DNA of 64,000 nucleotides from Prevotella multiformis DSM 16608 (GCF_000191065.1 NZ_GL872283.1:148726-212725), one strand, 5' to 3'; shown: positions 18,815 to 27,825, counted from the stretch's first letter. Notes: generated by a model not told the origin, from the letters alone. A program made the numbers and translations.

Positions 18815-19702
18815 ATGTTGTCAATTCTTCTTCCTGTTTACAACTGCAACTGTGCAGCTCTGGTCACAGAGCTGCAGCGGCAGTGCGTGGAAAGCAGTAC
18901 CGACTTTGAAATCATCGTGGCTGACGACGGTTCTTCCATTGCAAGCTATATAGAGCACAACCTGCGCATTGAAAGGCTGGAAGGGGTACGTTACATCACA
19001 AGACGGCAGAACGTCGGGCGTTCAGCGATACGCAATTTCCTCGTTTCCCAGGCCCAAGGAGAGTGGCTGCTCTTCATTGACGGCGATTTGACATTGGACA
19101 ATCCACACTTTATCCGACGTTATCTACAGGCAAGAAACAATGATGTTGTTGTAGGCGGAATAAGGATTGGCGGCGATCCGGATGTATGGAGAAACAACCT
19201 CAGATACCGTTATGAGAAGGCGTATGAACAGAAGAATACGGTGAAGAACAGACAGCAATATGCCACGAAACACTTCAGTACGGCCAATTTCTTAGCACAT
19301 AAAAGTGTTATGAGGAACCGCTCTTTTGACGAACGTTTCACCCGATACGGCTATGAAGACGTGCTCTTCGGCAAGTCACTTGCCGAAGCTCACATCCCCA
19401 TCACACATATTGACAATCCCATAACATTTGATTTCTTCGATTCAAACAGTACGTTTCTGGAGAAGACAGAGGAGTCTCTCCGCACACTGTATAACTTCCG
19501 CGACCAGCTGAAAGACTATTCCCGACTGCTTGATACGGCCGGCCGCCTTAGGGCATTACACCTGCAAGGCGTGCTTTCCATGGTTTATTCTCTTGCCGGA
19601 CAGCCCATAAAGAAGCATCTGCAAGGCAATAATCCGAGCGTTTTCTGGTTTAATGTATATAAACTCCTGTATTATTTACATTACGCAAAGAACACGATAT
19701 GA
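18815..19702 (+). CDS. Family 2 (GT-A) glycosyltransferase
   Basis: This 295-residue cytosolic-face enzyme has the GT2 nucleotide-binding start MLSILLPVYNCNC, the acidic block IIVADDGSS (33-41), and the metal-binding DGD at 89-91 (LLFIDGDLTLDN). The second half carries the acceptor-side GYEDVLFGKSLAEA, in which the ED pair resembles the GT2 catalytic base. It overlaps porZ by 4 bp (ATGA at 19699-19702), so translation is probably coupled. Donor and acceptor cannot be read from sequence; the context suggests surface polysaccharide or LPS. Confidence 0.9.
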   Translation: MLSILLPVYNCNCAALVTELQRQCVESSTDFEIIVADDGSSIASYIEHNLRIERLEGVRYITRRQNVGRSAIRNFLVSQAQGEWLLFIDGDLTLDNPHFIRRYLQARNNDVVVGGIRIGGDPDVWRNNLRYRYEKAYEQKNTVKNRQQYATKHFSTANFLAHKSVMRNRSFDERFTRYGYEDVLFGKSLAEAHIPITHIDNPITFDFFDSNSTFLEKTEESLRTLYNFRDQLKDYSRLLDTAGRLRALHLQGVLSMVYSLAGQPIKKHLQGNNPSVFWFNVYKLLYYLHYAKNTI

Positions 19703-21723
19703 CCATAAAAAGATATTTCCTATCGCTTATTCTCCTGCTGACAGTTGCCGTATCTGCCGCCGGCAAAGGCATGGGAACGTGGAAGAGCTACCTTTCCTAC
19801 AGCAACATACAATGGGTAGAACAGGGAGGAAACAAGCTGTATGTGCTTGCTTCCAGCAGCCTTTACTCCTATAACAAAAACGACAAGAGCATCCAGACCT
19901 ACGACAAGACCAGCGGACTGAGTGATATGGACATCCGTTTCATCGGATGGAACAGGCCGGCACGCCGCCTGGTGATTGTCTATTCCGACTATAACATCGA
20001 CCTGCTGGACGACAAGGGCAATGTGACGAACGTCCCCGACTACTACCTGAAGATGCTGACGGTAGACAAGACCGTCAACGGCATTGATATGTCAGGTACA
20101 GACTGTTACCTGTCCACCGGCTTCGGACTCGTCAGACTGAATGTCGCCAAGGCAGAGGTCACCGACAGCTACAACCTCTCCTTCCCTGTCAATTACAGCT
20201 ATATTGAAGGCAATTATATCTATGCTGCCAGCCAGAGCAACGGCCTTTACCGCGCCCTGCTGACCGCCAACCTCCTCGACAGGAACAACTGGGTACATAC
20301 AGGCAGCTATACGGCACGTCCCCATACCATGGATGCCGACCTGCTGGCGCAGGCCAAGACACTGAACCCCGGCGGGCCGAAACGCAACACCTTTATATGG
20401 ACTGCCTTCCATAACAACCGGCTTTACACGACAGGCGGATACTTCGACCCGATTGCCGACAACTGGGAGAACCCGGGCATCGTGCAGGTACTGCACGGTG
20501 ATGAGTGGGAAATCTACGAGGACGACTTCCCGAGCCGTACAGGCTATCTCTACCGAGGAACAAAGGCGGTAGCCGTCGACCCGAAGAACAGCGGGCACGT
20601 GTATGTAGGGGCGAGAACAGGGCTCTACGAGTTTCAGTCCGGCAGGATGGTCTCCTTCTACAACAGGGACAACAGCATCCTGCAGGCCGCTATGGACAGG
20701 GGGAAAGAACTGGACAACAACTATGTTCTGGTCAACGGACTGGCCTATGACAGGGACGGAAACCTGTGGGTACTCAACAGCCAGACGAAGAAAGAAAACC
20801 TCATCCGGCTGTCCAGAGACGGGCAGATGACCTCCTTCGGCAAGCCCGAACTGATGAAAGACGGCGTGGGCCTTTCCGGCCTTTCACAGATGCGACTGGA
20901 CAGCCGGGGGCTGCTGTGGTTCTGCAATGACGACTGGCGCAAGCCGGGACTGTTCTCCTATGATCCGAAGAACGACAGACTCAACGCCTACACCCGCTTC
21001 GTCAATGACGACGGAAACAATATAGAACTGACCGCCGTACACTGCTGGGCAGAGGACATGGAAGGGGACATCTGGACCGGGACGACAGCCGGCCCGCTGG
21101 TGCTCCGACGCTCGCAGATGAACGACAAGGACGGCTACCGCTTCGTACAGGTCAAGGTGCCGCGCAACGACGGCAGCAATCTTGCCGACTATCTGCTCGC
21201 CGGTCTCGACATCACGGCCATGGCCATAGACGGCGGCGGACGCAAGTGGTTCGGCACGAAAGGCAACGGTGCCTACCTCATCAGTGCCGACAACATGACG
21301 CAGGTACAGCATTTCCTCACATCAAACAGCAATCTCCTGTCCAACAACGTGCAGTCCATCTCCATCAACGATGCTACAGGAGAGGTGTTCTTCGCCACAG
21401 ACAAAGGGCTCTGCTCCTACATGGGCGATGCCACGAAGGCAGCCGATTCGCCCGATGACGACAAGGTGTACGCCTACCCCAACCCGGTGAAACCCGGTTA
21501 TACCGGGCCGATAACCATTGTCGGGCTTACCCTGAATGCAGATGTGAAGATTGTCACTACCAACGGTGTTCTGGTCGCCGAAGGCACGAGCAACGGCGGC
21601 ACTTTCGTCTGGAACGGCAAAGACAAGAACGGCAAACGGGTTGCATCGGGCATCTATATGGTGCTGTCTGCCGACGAAAACGGCGACAACGGCACTGTCT
21701 GCAAGGTTGCTGTCGTGAATTGA
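19699..21723 (+). CDS. porZ: Type IX secretion system protein PorZ
   Basis: This 674-residue protein has a signal peptide (MTIKRYFLSLILLLTVAVSAAG) and starts its mature part GMGTWKSYLSYSNIQWVEQG, the pattern I associate with PorZ. Two beta-propeller regions follow, with repeats of the two-component-propeller type (GLSDMDIRFIGW, YDRDGNLWVLN, LDSRGLLWFCND, MEGDIWTGTTAG, GGGRKWFGTKGNGAYLI). A C-terminal sorting-like domain ends it (YPNPVKPGYTGPITIVGL ... GKRVASGIYMV). In Porphyromonas PorZ is part of the surface attachment complex and binds anionic LPS for loading onto secreted cargo. Overlaps with both neighbouring genes place it in one operon with glycan enzymes. Confidence 0.85.
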   Translation: MTIKRYFLSLILLLTVAVSAAGKGMGTWKSYLSYSNIQWVEQGGNKLYVLASSSLYSYNKNDKSIQTYDKTSGLSDMDIRFIGWNRPARRLVIVYSDYNIDLLDDKGNVTNVPDYYLKMLTVDKTVNGIDMSGTDCYLSTGFGLVRLNVAKAEVTDSYNLSFPVNYSYIEGNYIYAASQSNGLYRALLTANLLDRNNWVHTGSYTARPHTMDADLLAQAKTLNPGGPKRNTFIWTAFHNNRLYTTGGYFDPIADNWENPGIVQVLHGDEWEIYEDDFPSRTGYLYRGTKAVAVDPKNSGHVYVGARTGLYEFQSGRMVSFYNRDNSILQAAMDRGKELDNNYVLVNGLAYDRDGNLWVLNSQTKKENLIRLSRDGQMTSFGKPELMKDGVGLSGLSQMRLDSRGLLWFCNDDWRKPGLFSYDPKNDRLNAYTRFVNDDGNNIELTAVHCWAEDMEGDIWTGTTAGPLVLRRSQMNDKDGYRFVQVKVPRNDGSNLADYLLAGLDITAMAIDGGGRKWFGTKGNGAYLISADNMTQVQHFLTSNSNLLSNNVQSISINDATGEVFFATDKGLCSYMGDATKAADSPDDDKVYAYPNPVKPGYTGPITIVGLTLNADVKIVTTNGVLVAEGTSNGGTFVWNGKDKNGKRVASGIYMVLSADENGDNGTVCKVAVVN

Positions 21724-23126
21724 TGAAAGATATGAAGGCACGGATAAGGCGCAATCCGATTTTCTGGATACTGCTGACGGCTCCGCTGGCATTGCTGCTG
21801 CTGTGCCAGCTCCAGCCCACCTTCGACGACTGGACGTATTACACCATACCGCAGACAACGCCCCTGACGATTCGGAGTCTGCTGCCCGACGGCAACTACT
21901 GGCGGCCTTTCGACGTGCTATTCGGGCATCTGCTCGGGCTTGATTACCGGCTTTTCCCACTCTTGAACCACCTTTTCATCCTGCTGGGACACATCCTCAA
22001 CACGTTGCTTATCTGCCGGATTCTGCAATGGTTCCAGGTCGGCAGGCTGTCCCGCAACCTGTCTGTCATTTTCTTTTATCTGTCGTCAGGCACGCTGGGA
22101 ACCGTCCTGGACATCGATTCACTGAACCAGGTCTATTCGCTTCTATGGGGACTTCTTGCCTTATACAGCTACATCAGCCTGTCAGGATGCCGGAGACTTA
22201 TACTGTGGCTGCTGTGTGCGCTGCTTTCAGTCTTTGCCAAAGAGTCTGGTTACATCTGGTTTGTCTGCCCGCCGTTCCTTGTGTGGAGCGTCGGAAAAGC
22301 CAGTTTCAGACACGCAATGAGGCAGGCTGCCTGCGGCTGCCTGCCGTTTGTTCTCTATCTTGTCTGCCGTTTCCTGCTGACCGACAGTTTCCATCTTGAG
22401 AACAATGTCTATATGGAGTTCACTGTGCAACGGCTGCTGCGCAACATCAGCCTGCTGTTGGGAATGACCCTCTACCCCGTCGATTACGCCAGCCTCATCC
22501 ACCCCCAGCACCGCCATCTTGCCGTGGTCGTGGTCACAGGACTGCTCCCCTTGCCTTTCCTATGGCTTCTGCTGCGTTCCTACAGGTGGCGGAAACCGCT
22601 CACAGTACTGCTTTTATCCTTCTTTGCCGGGGCTTTCGTCAATCTGATGACCGTATTCACATTGATGCACTGCTATGCTGTGCTGCCCTTTGCAGCGATG
22701 ATGACTGCCCTGCTTTGCGAACAGATCAAGAACAAGCGGGTACTGATCGTCTCGGCATCGCTCTACCTGCTGACCGCAGCCTTTACCCTGTTCCATCACG
22801 GCTATGCCGCCTGGCTGTCGGGAAAGACGGGCGAACGGATGGCGAGGAGCTTTGTCAGTCAGTGCAGCCGGCCGGTAAACAAGGTGATGCTGATACATTT
22901 AGAGAAAGGCGAAACAAAGTATTCCTCTTTCTGGGTCATTCCTTACGAGGCCTTCGGGTGGGGTTATTCCGTGAGGCAGCAGACAGGTTACCAATGGCCA
23001 AAGACCATTCTCAACGAGGAAATAACAGATAAAAAGCAGCTGGAGTCCTTACTTCCAAAGGCAGAGAAAGCCGGCTGTGACGGCGTGTGGTACGCAGAAG
23101 ACGACACCGTAAAACGCATCAGATGA
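21723..23126 (+). CDS. Polytopic membrane protein, GT-C glycosyltransferase-like
   Basis: The 467-residue protein has about ten hydrophobic helices. After the first helix comes QPTFDDWTYYTIP, a DD pair in the first outer loop as seen in GT-C enzymes that use lipid-linked sugars, then NYWRPFDVLFGHL. The last 90 residues are soluble. The ATG at 21723 overlaps the porZ stop (TGATG), and the next gene overlaps its stop, so it is co-translated. No named family is recognised with certainty; a role in lipid-linked glycan transfer is inferred from the DD loop and the neighbours. Confidence 0.7.
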   Translation: MKDMKARIRRNPIFWILLTAPLALLLLCQLQPTFDDWTYYTIPQTTPLTIRSLLPDGNYWRPFDVLFGHLLGLDYRLFPLLNHLFILLGHILNTLLICRILQWFQVGRLSRNLSVIFFYLSSGTLGTVLDIDSLNQVYSLLWGLLALYSYISLSGCRRLILWLLCALLSVFAKESGYIWFVCPPFLVWSVGKASFRHAMRQAACGCLPFVLYLVCRFLLTDSFHLENNVYMEFTVQRLLRNISLLLGMTLYPVDYASLIHPQHRHLAVVVVTGLLPLPFLWLLLRSYRWRKPLTVLLLSFFAGAFVNLMTVFTLMHCYAVLPFAAMMTALLCEQIKNKRVLIVSASLYLLTAAFTLFHHGYAAWLSGKTGERMARSFVSQCSRPVNKVMLIHLEKGETKYSSFWVIPYEAFGWGYSVRQQTGYQWPKTILNEEITDKKQLESLLPKAEKAGCDGVWYAEDDTVKRIR

Positions 23127-24190
23127 GACAGAAGATTACCGAAATATCCTTCCTCCATGTGTTTGCCATCCTCCTGGTAGTCATCGGACACTCTTTCTTC
23201 CGGACAGAAAGCCGTGTCGTCGACTGGATCTACCAGTTCCACATACCGCTTTTCTTTTTCATATCGGGCTATCTGCTCCACGTCTCCATGCAGGGAAAGA
23301 CCATCAGCCTCTGCCCCTTCCTCCTGCGGAAGGCACGCCGCCTGCTGCTCCCCTACTTTGCATTGAGCACGCTGCTGTTCATTCCGAAAGTTCTTCTTTC
23401 CCGGCTCATGGTACGCCCGATACATGCCGGATGGGGCGAATATGCGGCCATGCTCATCTATCCTTACCGCAATGTCAACGGCTCCTATTGGTTCCTGCCT
23501 ACCCTGTTTCTGCTCTTTGTCTTTGCAGCAGTGCTACTTTCTCTGTCGCAGCGGCTGAAGCCCAGGTCGCCCCGTATTTCCCCCTGTATTCTGCTCTTCC
23601 TGCTTGCACTGGCAAATACCATCCTTCCTTTCTCTCAGGACACACTTTTCAATGCTGCCGGAACACTCCATTATGCCTTCTATTTCGCCTTGGGCTACTT
23701 TGTCTCAGACTTTCTCCTGATACGCTTTCTCGACAAAGAGAGAACGGCTCTTCTGCTTTTTCTGCTCACCCTGGCCGCCTCGTTCATCAGTTCAAACACA
23801 AGAACAGCTCCCCTGGCAGGCTTATTGTCTGCTTTGAACGGTATTCTCATGTCGGTCTGCCTGGCACGCTTATACACCATACATGGACTTCGTTTTCTCG
23901 GTCATCTCTCTCCCGCATCCTATACCATCTATCTCTATCACGGCATCTTCCAGGCCCTGAGCCTTCAGATCCTGACACACCTCTCCCATCTTGAAGCCGC
24001 CTGCTACCAGTCGCTCGCCATCCTGACGGGCGTCTACGGTCCTTTGATTGTTTACAAAATGCTCTACAAGTTCCGTAACAGCCTGACAGGAAGAATTCTT
24101 GCAATCATTTCCGGCATTCACCTCCCTTGGCAGAAGCCGGAGCCTGCCGGCAGGAAAGCAAAGAAGAAAGGAGCAGCCGCCTCTTTCTGA
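23123..24190 (+). CDS. Acyltransferase 3 family membrane O-acyltransferase
   Basis: This 355-residue protein has about ten transmembrane helices and the hallmarks of the OafA/NodX acyltransferase family: a histidine after helix 1 (LVVIGHSFFRTES), the WIYQFHIPLFFFISGYLL second helix, an arginine-rich loop (LRKARRLLLPYF) and the late YTIYLYHGIFQ. Such enzymes put acetyl or other acyl groups on surface polysaccharides. The start at 23123 (ATGA overlap) is preferred to the in-frame GTG at 23087, which lies inside the previous gene. It is the last gene of the porZ operon. Confidence 0.88.
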   Translation: MRQKITEISFLHVFAILLVVIGHSFFRTESRVVDWIYQFHIPLFFFISGYLLHVSMQGKTISLCPFLLRKARRLLLPYFALSTLLFIPKVLLSRLMVRPIHAGWGEYAAMLIYPYRNVNGSYWFLPTLFLLFVFAAVLLSLSQRLKPRSPRISPCILLFLLALANTILPFSQDTLFNAAGTLHYAFYFALGYFVSDFLLIRFLDKERTALLLFLLTLAASFISSNTRTAPLAGLLSALNGILMSVCLARLYTIHGLRFLGHLSPASYTIYLYHGIFQALSLQILTHLSHLEAACYQSLAILTGVYGPLIVYKMLYKFRNSLTGRILAIISGIHLPWQKPEPAGRKAKKKGAAASF

Positions 24191-24220
24191 ACTGGCGGCC
24201 CCGAGAAACGCCGGATGTCC

Positions 24221-24724
24221 GGTTGTTCCGTTAAATGCGCCGATTGAAAATAAAGGCTTCTGCACTGACGTGTCTTTTCCGTCTTCTACAAACAACTTAT
24301 TCCCCTATCATCGGTATTTGTAAACTGTTTTCATGCAATACAAAGCAATACATGCCCTTTTAGCTTCTAAAAGAGGCCTGATTGGCTTGCAGCAGGTGCC
24401 CTTTTAGAGCCTTACCAACGCCCTTTTGGAGTCCAATCAGGCACCTTTTTGAAACGGCTTGACAACCTGTTGATTTACTGCCGGTTGCAAACTCGCTTTT
24501 TTCGCACGTATTTGTATATTTGCAGCTGATTTGTTTGAAACAATGTAAAGACTTTTCAGATCCTTGTCTGTATTTCCAACGTATCAAAATGAAAAGGGCT
24601 TTGTATCGGAGGATAATAATAGGATGGACAGCTGACGTTTTTGCCCATGTCTCTGTTGAATGAATCACTTCGGTTCTACCGTCAAAGCTATACGAAAAGC
24701 ATCCACGCATGGAACGGAAGAACC
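24221..24724 (+). mobile_element. MITE-like element with TTCCGTTAAATGCG ends, copy 1
   Basis: The element is bounded by GGTTGTTCCGTTAAATGCG and CGCATGGAACGGAAGAACC. Its sequence matches the reverse complement of 32195-32788 along almost its whole length, except for about 85 bases missing near its left end. Shared blocks include TTATTCCCCTATCATCGG, TTTGTAAACTGTTTTCATGC, CCAATCAGGCACCTTTTT and GTTGAATGAATCACT. It contains no transposase. No target duplication is seen at this copy. Confidence 0.75.
24515..24522 (+). promoter_or_regulatory. -7 element TATATTTG inside MITE copy 1
   Basis: TATATTTG followed by CAG is conserved in both element copies (32393-32400 on the minus strand). It points out of the element toward acpP. 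Conservation of a promoter in a gene-less element suggests the element is transcribed or supplies a promoter. Confidence 0.5.
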
Positions 24725-24833
24725 GCTTTTCACCTCCCTGCACTCCCTTACGGACAGGTGTGCAGAATTATAATTATGGTTTAAACAAGGCGATATAAAC
24801 ATTTGATTTATCGTTAGATAAAGTTACAAAAGG

Positions 24834-24906
24834 GCAAAAAACCTGCACACATATATACAGTTTGTGCAGTGCCAAGTGCTTTTTTAAGCAAAAAACTTGC
24901 ACACAT
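24834..24906 (+). promoter_or_regulatory. Direct-repeat operator candidate upstream of acpP
   Basis: GCAAAAAACCTGCACACAT (24834-24852) recurs as GCAAAAAACTTGCACACAT (24888-24906), 18 of 19 identical and 54 bp apart. Between them CTGCACA and TGTGCAG form an inverted pair (24843-24849 and 24864-24870). A weaker -7-like TTCCTTTG follows at about 24921. The arrangement looks like regulator sites controlling acpP-fabF. Confidence 0.5.
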
Positions 24907-24981
24907 CGAAAAAAAACAGTTCCTTTGCAAGCGCATTTTAGAATTTGGAAATCAATATTAAACAAATTAAAACTTACAATT

Positions 24982-25218
24982 ATGTCAGAAATTGAATCAA
25001 AGGTAAAGGCTATTATCGTAGACAAACTGGGTGTTGACGAGGCAGAGGTAAAGCCGGAAGCAAGCTTCACAAACGACCTCGGTGCTGACTCTTTGGACAC
25101 AGTAGAGCTCATCATGGAGTTCGAGAAGGAATTCGGCATCTCCATTCCAGACGACAAGGCAGAGAAGATCTCTACGGTAGGCGACGCTATCTCTTATATT
25201 GAGGAGAACGCTAAGTAA
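24982..25218 (+). CDS. acpP: Acyl carrier protein
   Basis: This 78-residue acidic protein carries the growing fatty acid on 4'-phosphopantetheine. The attachment serine is in [20 protein letters not shown], the canonical DSL motif, and the flanking helices match AcpP ([40 protein letters not shown]). The ATG at 24982 is preferred to in-frame starts upstream, which would add an unrelated basic, cysteine-rich stretch. A strong terminator separates it from fabF, which would let AcpP be made in excess of FabF. Confidence 0.97.
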   Translation: MSEIESKVKAIIVDKLGVDEAEVKPEASFTNDLGADSLDTVELIMEFEKEFGISIPDDKAEKISTVGDAISYIEENAK

Positions 25219-25240
25219 GCATCTGCTCAACATAAAAGCA

Positions 25241-25276
25241 CCAAGCAAAGCCAATCCCTTTGCTTGGCTTTTTTTT
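25241..25276 (+). terminator. Rho-independent terminator between acpP and fabF
   Basis: CCAAGCAAAG (25241-25250) and CTTTGCTTGG (25258-25267) form a 10-bp stem with a 7-base loop, followed by C and eight T residues (25269-25276). Partial read-through would supply fabF, which has no clear promoter of its own. Confidence 0.85.
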
Positions 25277-25307
25277 AGCTTTACTTTTTTAATTTATATT
25301 TCAACGC

Positions 25308-26570
25308 ATGGAATTAAAAAGAGTAGTTGTAACAGGTCTGGGTGCCGTTACTCCGTTGGGTAACACTCCCGAGGAGACCTGGCAGAACATGCTGGCAGGC
25401 AAGAGCGGTGCAGCTCCTATTAAAAGTTTCGATACGTCCCTGTTCAAGACACAGTTCGCCTGCGAGGTGAAAGACCTGAACATCAATGACTACATTGACC
25501 GCAAGGAGGCCCGCAAGCTCGACCGCTATACGCAGCTGGCAATGATCAGCGCCATGCAAGGCGTAAAGGACGCGGGAATCGACCTGGAGACGGCCGACAA
25601 GAACCGCATCGGCGTCATCTACGGTGTGGGCATCGGCGGTATCAAGACCTTCGAGGACGAGGTGAGCTACTATGCGACCCATCCGGAGAACGGCCCGAAG
25701 TTCAACCCCTTCTTCATCCCGAAGATGATTGCGGACATCGCAGCCGGACAGATCAGCATCCATTTCGGATTCCACGGTCCCAACTATACGACGACATCGG
25801 CCTGCGCCTCTTCGAGCAACGCACTGGCAGCGGCATTCAACCAGATCCGTCTCGGCAAGGCCGACATCATCGTCAGCGGTGGTGCTGAGGCTGCCATCTG
25901 CGCCTGCGGCGTAGGGGGCTTCAACGCCATGCACGCCCTGTCCACACGCAACGACGATCCGGAACACGCTTCCCGCCCGTTCTCTGCAAGCCGCGACGGC
26001 TTCGTGATGGGCGAGGGTGCAGGATGCCTGGTCCTCGAGGAGCTGGAGCATGCGAAAGCCCGCGGTGCCCGGATCTATGCCGAGATGATCGGTGAAGGCG
26101 AGTCGGCTGATGCCTATCACATCACGGCTTCCCACCCGGACGGACTCGGTGCCAAGCTCGTCATGAAGGCGGCGCTCGAGGATGCCGGTCTGAAGCCGGA
26201 GGACATCGACTACATCAACGTCCACGGCACGTCCACCCACGTCGGCGACATCTCCGAGGCGAAAGCCATCAAGGAGCTGTTCGGCGAGGCAGCCTACAAG
26301 CTGAACATCTCGTCTACCAAGAGCATGACCGGCCACCTTCTCGGTGCAGCAGGTGCCGTAGAGGCCATGGCGTGCGTCCTTTCCGTGAAGAACGACATCG
26401 TTCCTCCTACCATCAACCACGAGGAAGATGACAAGGATCCGGAACTGGACTATCAGATGAACTTCACGTTCAACAAGGCCCAGAAGCGCGAGGTACGTGC
26501 TGCGCTCAGCAACACCTTCGGTTTCGGCGGCCACAATGCTTGTGTTGTATTCAAGAAGTATGCTGAATAA
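25308..26570 (+). CDS. fabF: 3-oxoacyl-ACP synthase II
   Basis: FabF (420 residues) extends acyl-ACP with malonyl-ACP. The Cys-His-His triad is visible: C166 in YTTTSACASSSNAL, a histidine in INVHGTSTHVGD and one in SMTGHLLGAAGAVEAM. The glycine-rich C-terminus NTFGFGGHNACVVFKKY is typical. It is placed between acpP and rnc as in many bacteria and overlaps the start of rnc by 11 bp. Confidence 0.97.
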   Translation: MELKRVVVTGLGAVTPLGNTPEETWQNMLAGKSGAAPIKSFDTSLFKTQFACEVKDLNINDYIDRKEARKLDRYTQLAMISAMQGVKDAGIDLETADKNRIGVIYGVGIGGIKTFEDEVSYYATHPENGPKFNPFFIPKMIADIAAGQISIHFGFHGPNYTTTSACASSSNALAAAFNQIRLGKADIIVSGGAEAAICACGVGGFNAMHALSTRNDDPEHASRPFSASRDGFVMGEGAGCLVLEELEHAKARGARIYAEMIGEGESADAYHITASHPDGLGAKLVMKAALEDAGLKPEDIDYINVHGTSTHVGDISEAKAIKELFGEAAYKLNISSTKSMTGHLLGAAGAVEAMACVLSVKNDIVPPTINHEEDDKDPELDYQMNFTFNKAQKREVRAALSNTFGFGGHNACVVFKKYAE

Positions 26571-27630
26571 TATTATCGACAGAATAAGGCTCCCTTTCCG
26601 CAAGGAAAAGGAGCTTTATCTGTCCTTGTACCAGATTATCGGCATTATCCCACACGATATCACTTATTACAAGACTGCACTCCTGCACAAGAGCGTAGCG
26701 CGTCGTAATGCAAAGGGAAAGCCCGTAAACAACGAACGACTTGAATTTCTGGGCGATGCCATCCTCGATGCCATCGTCGGCGACATTGTCTACGAACATT
26801 TCCCGGGGAAACGCGAAGGTTTCCTCACCAATACACGGTCGAAGATCGTACAGCGCGATACGCTCAACCGGCTGGCCAAGGAGATGGGGATCAACCAGTT
26901 GATTCTCTCCAACGGCCATTCGTCGTCGCATAACAGTTATCTGGGGGGTAATGCCTTTGAGGCGCTGGTCGGCGCACTCTATCTCGACCATGGCTACAAT
27001 GCCTGCATGCAGTTCATGAAGACCCGGATTCTCGGCGAACTCATCAACATTGACAAGGTGGCTTACAAGGAGGTGAACTTCAAGTCGAAGCTCATCGAAT
27101 GGAGCCAGAAGAACAAGGTGAAGATGGAATTCAAGCTGATTGAGAACCAGAAGGACAAGCAGGGTAGTCCTACCTTCTACTTTCAGGTGCTCATGGAGGG
27201 ACTGCCATGTGGCGAGGGGCGCGGCTATTCGAAGAAGGAAAGCCAGCAGGAGGCTTCCAAACTGACACTCCAGCGGCTGCGCCGTGAGCCGCAGTTCATC
27301 GACGAGGTGTTCTCGGCCAAGGCCAACCGCACGAAGATGGAGGAAGAACCCGTGCTGAATGTGCCGGAAACGACACAGGACATGAATTTCATCGTAGGGT
27401 CTGAGATCGAGGTCGAGAAGCATGAGAATCCCTTCCAGGAAGAAGTGTTCGACGAGAAGTCATCGGCCGCCGATGAAGTGAAGACAGACCATCCGGCTGA
27501 CTCCCGGAGGTCAGAGACAGGAAAGAACTCCGGAGATCACACCTCCCCTGATACTTCTTCTTCAAAGGAGAAAGACCGGGAGGCCATCATTGCGGCTGCC
27601 GAGGCGGAAGCCTTTGAGGCAGAAGCGTAG
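26560..27630 (+). CDS. rnc: Ribonuclease III with long C-terminal tail
   Basis: RNase III cuts double-stranded RNA, including rRNA precursors. The signature NERLEFLGDAIL is at 58-69, with the second acidic site in GNAFEALVGALYLD, and a double-stranded RNA-binding domain follows (FKSKLIEWSQKNKVKMEFKL ... GYSKKESQQEASKLTLQRL) to about residue 250. About 100 further residues are acidic and low in complexity (SSAADEVKTDHPADSRRSE ... AAAEAEAFEAEA) and have no E. coli counterpart. The ATG at 26560 (MLNNIIDRIRL) overlaps fabF by 11 bp; the earlier in-frame ATG at 26497 reads through the fabF 3' end. A repeat array follows. Confidence 0.93.
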   Translation: MLNNIIDRIRLPFRKEKELYLSLYQIIGIIPHDITYYKTALLHKSVARRNAKGKPVNNERLEFLGDAILDAIVGDIVYEHFPGKREGFLTNTRSKIVQRDTLNRLAKEMGINQLILSNGHSSSHNSYLGGNAFEALVGALYLDHGYNACMQFMKTRILGELINIDKVAYKEVNFKSKLIEWSQKNKVKMEFKLIENQKDKQGSPTFYFQVLMEGLPCGEGRGYSKKESQQEASKLTLQRLRREPQFIDEVFSAKANRTKMEEEPVLNVPETTQDMNFIVGSEIEVEKHENPFQEEVFDEKSSAADEVKTDHPADSRRSETGKNSGDHTSPDTSSSKEKDREAIIAAAEAEAFEAEA

Positions 27631-27806
27631 GGGATGATGGGCGGTGATAAGCGATGATAGGGTAGGGAAGACCCGTCACCGCTTATCATCGCTCATTCCC
27701 CTATCATCGCTTATCACCGCCTACTCCTCACAGCTCATCACCGCCTACAATCGCCTATCCTTCAAAGGTCACCACCGCTTATCCCCGCCTATCATCGCTT
27801 ATCTCA
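27629..27806 (+). repeat. 10-bp-period repeat array with hairpin, locus 2
   Basis: GGCGGTGATAAGCGATGATAG just after the rnc stop is answered by CTATCATCGCTTATCACCG units downstream, so the 5' end can fold back onto the array. The rest continues as CGCYTATCAY-type units up to the ychF promoter. Of the five loci, only this one contains both orientations. Confidence 0.75.
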
Positions 27807-27817
27807 AATAAATTGTG

Positions 27818-27825
27818 TACTTTTG
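27818..27825 (+). promoter_or_regulatory. -7 element TACTTTTG of ychF
   Basis: TACTTTTG followed by CA lies 28 bp before the ychF ATG at 27854. It overlaps the in-frame TTG at 27815, which therefore cannot be the start. Confidence 0.55.

Noticed and set aside
25314..26603. A 429-codon minus-strand frame across fabF
   Set aside because: Antisense to a complete FabF with all catalytic residues; no family features.
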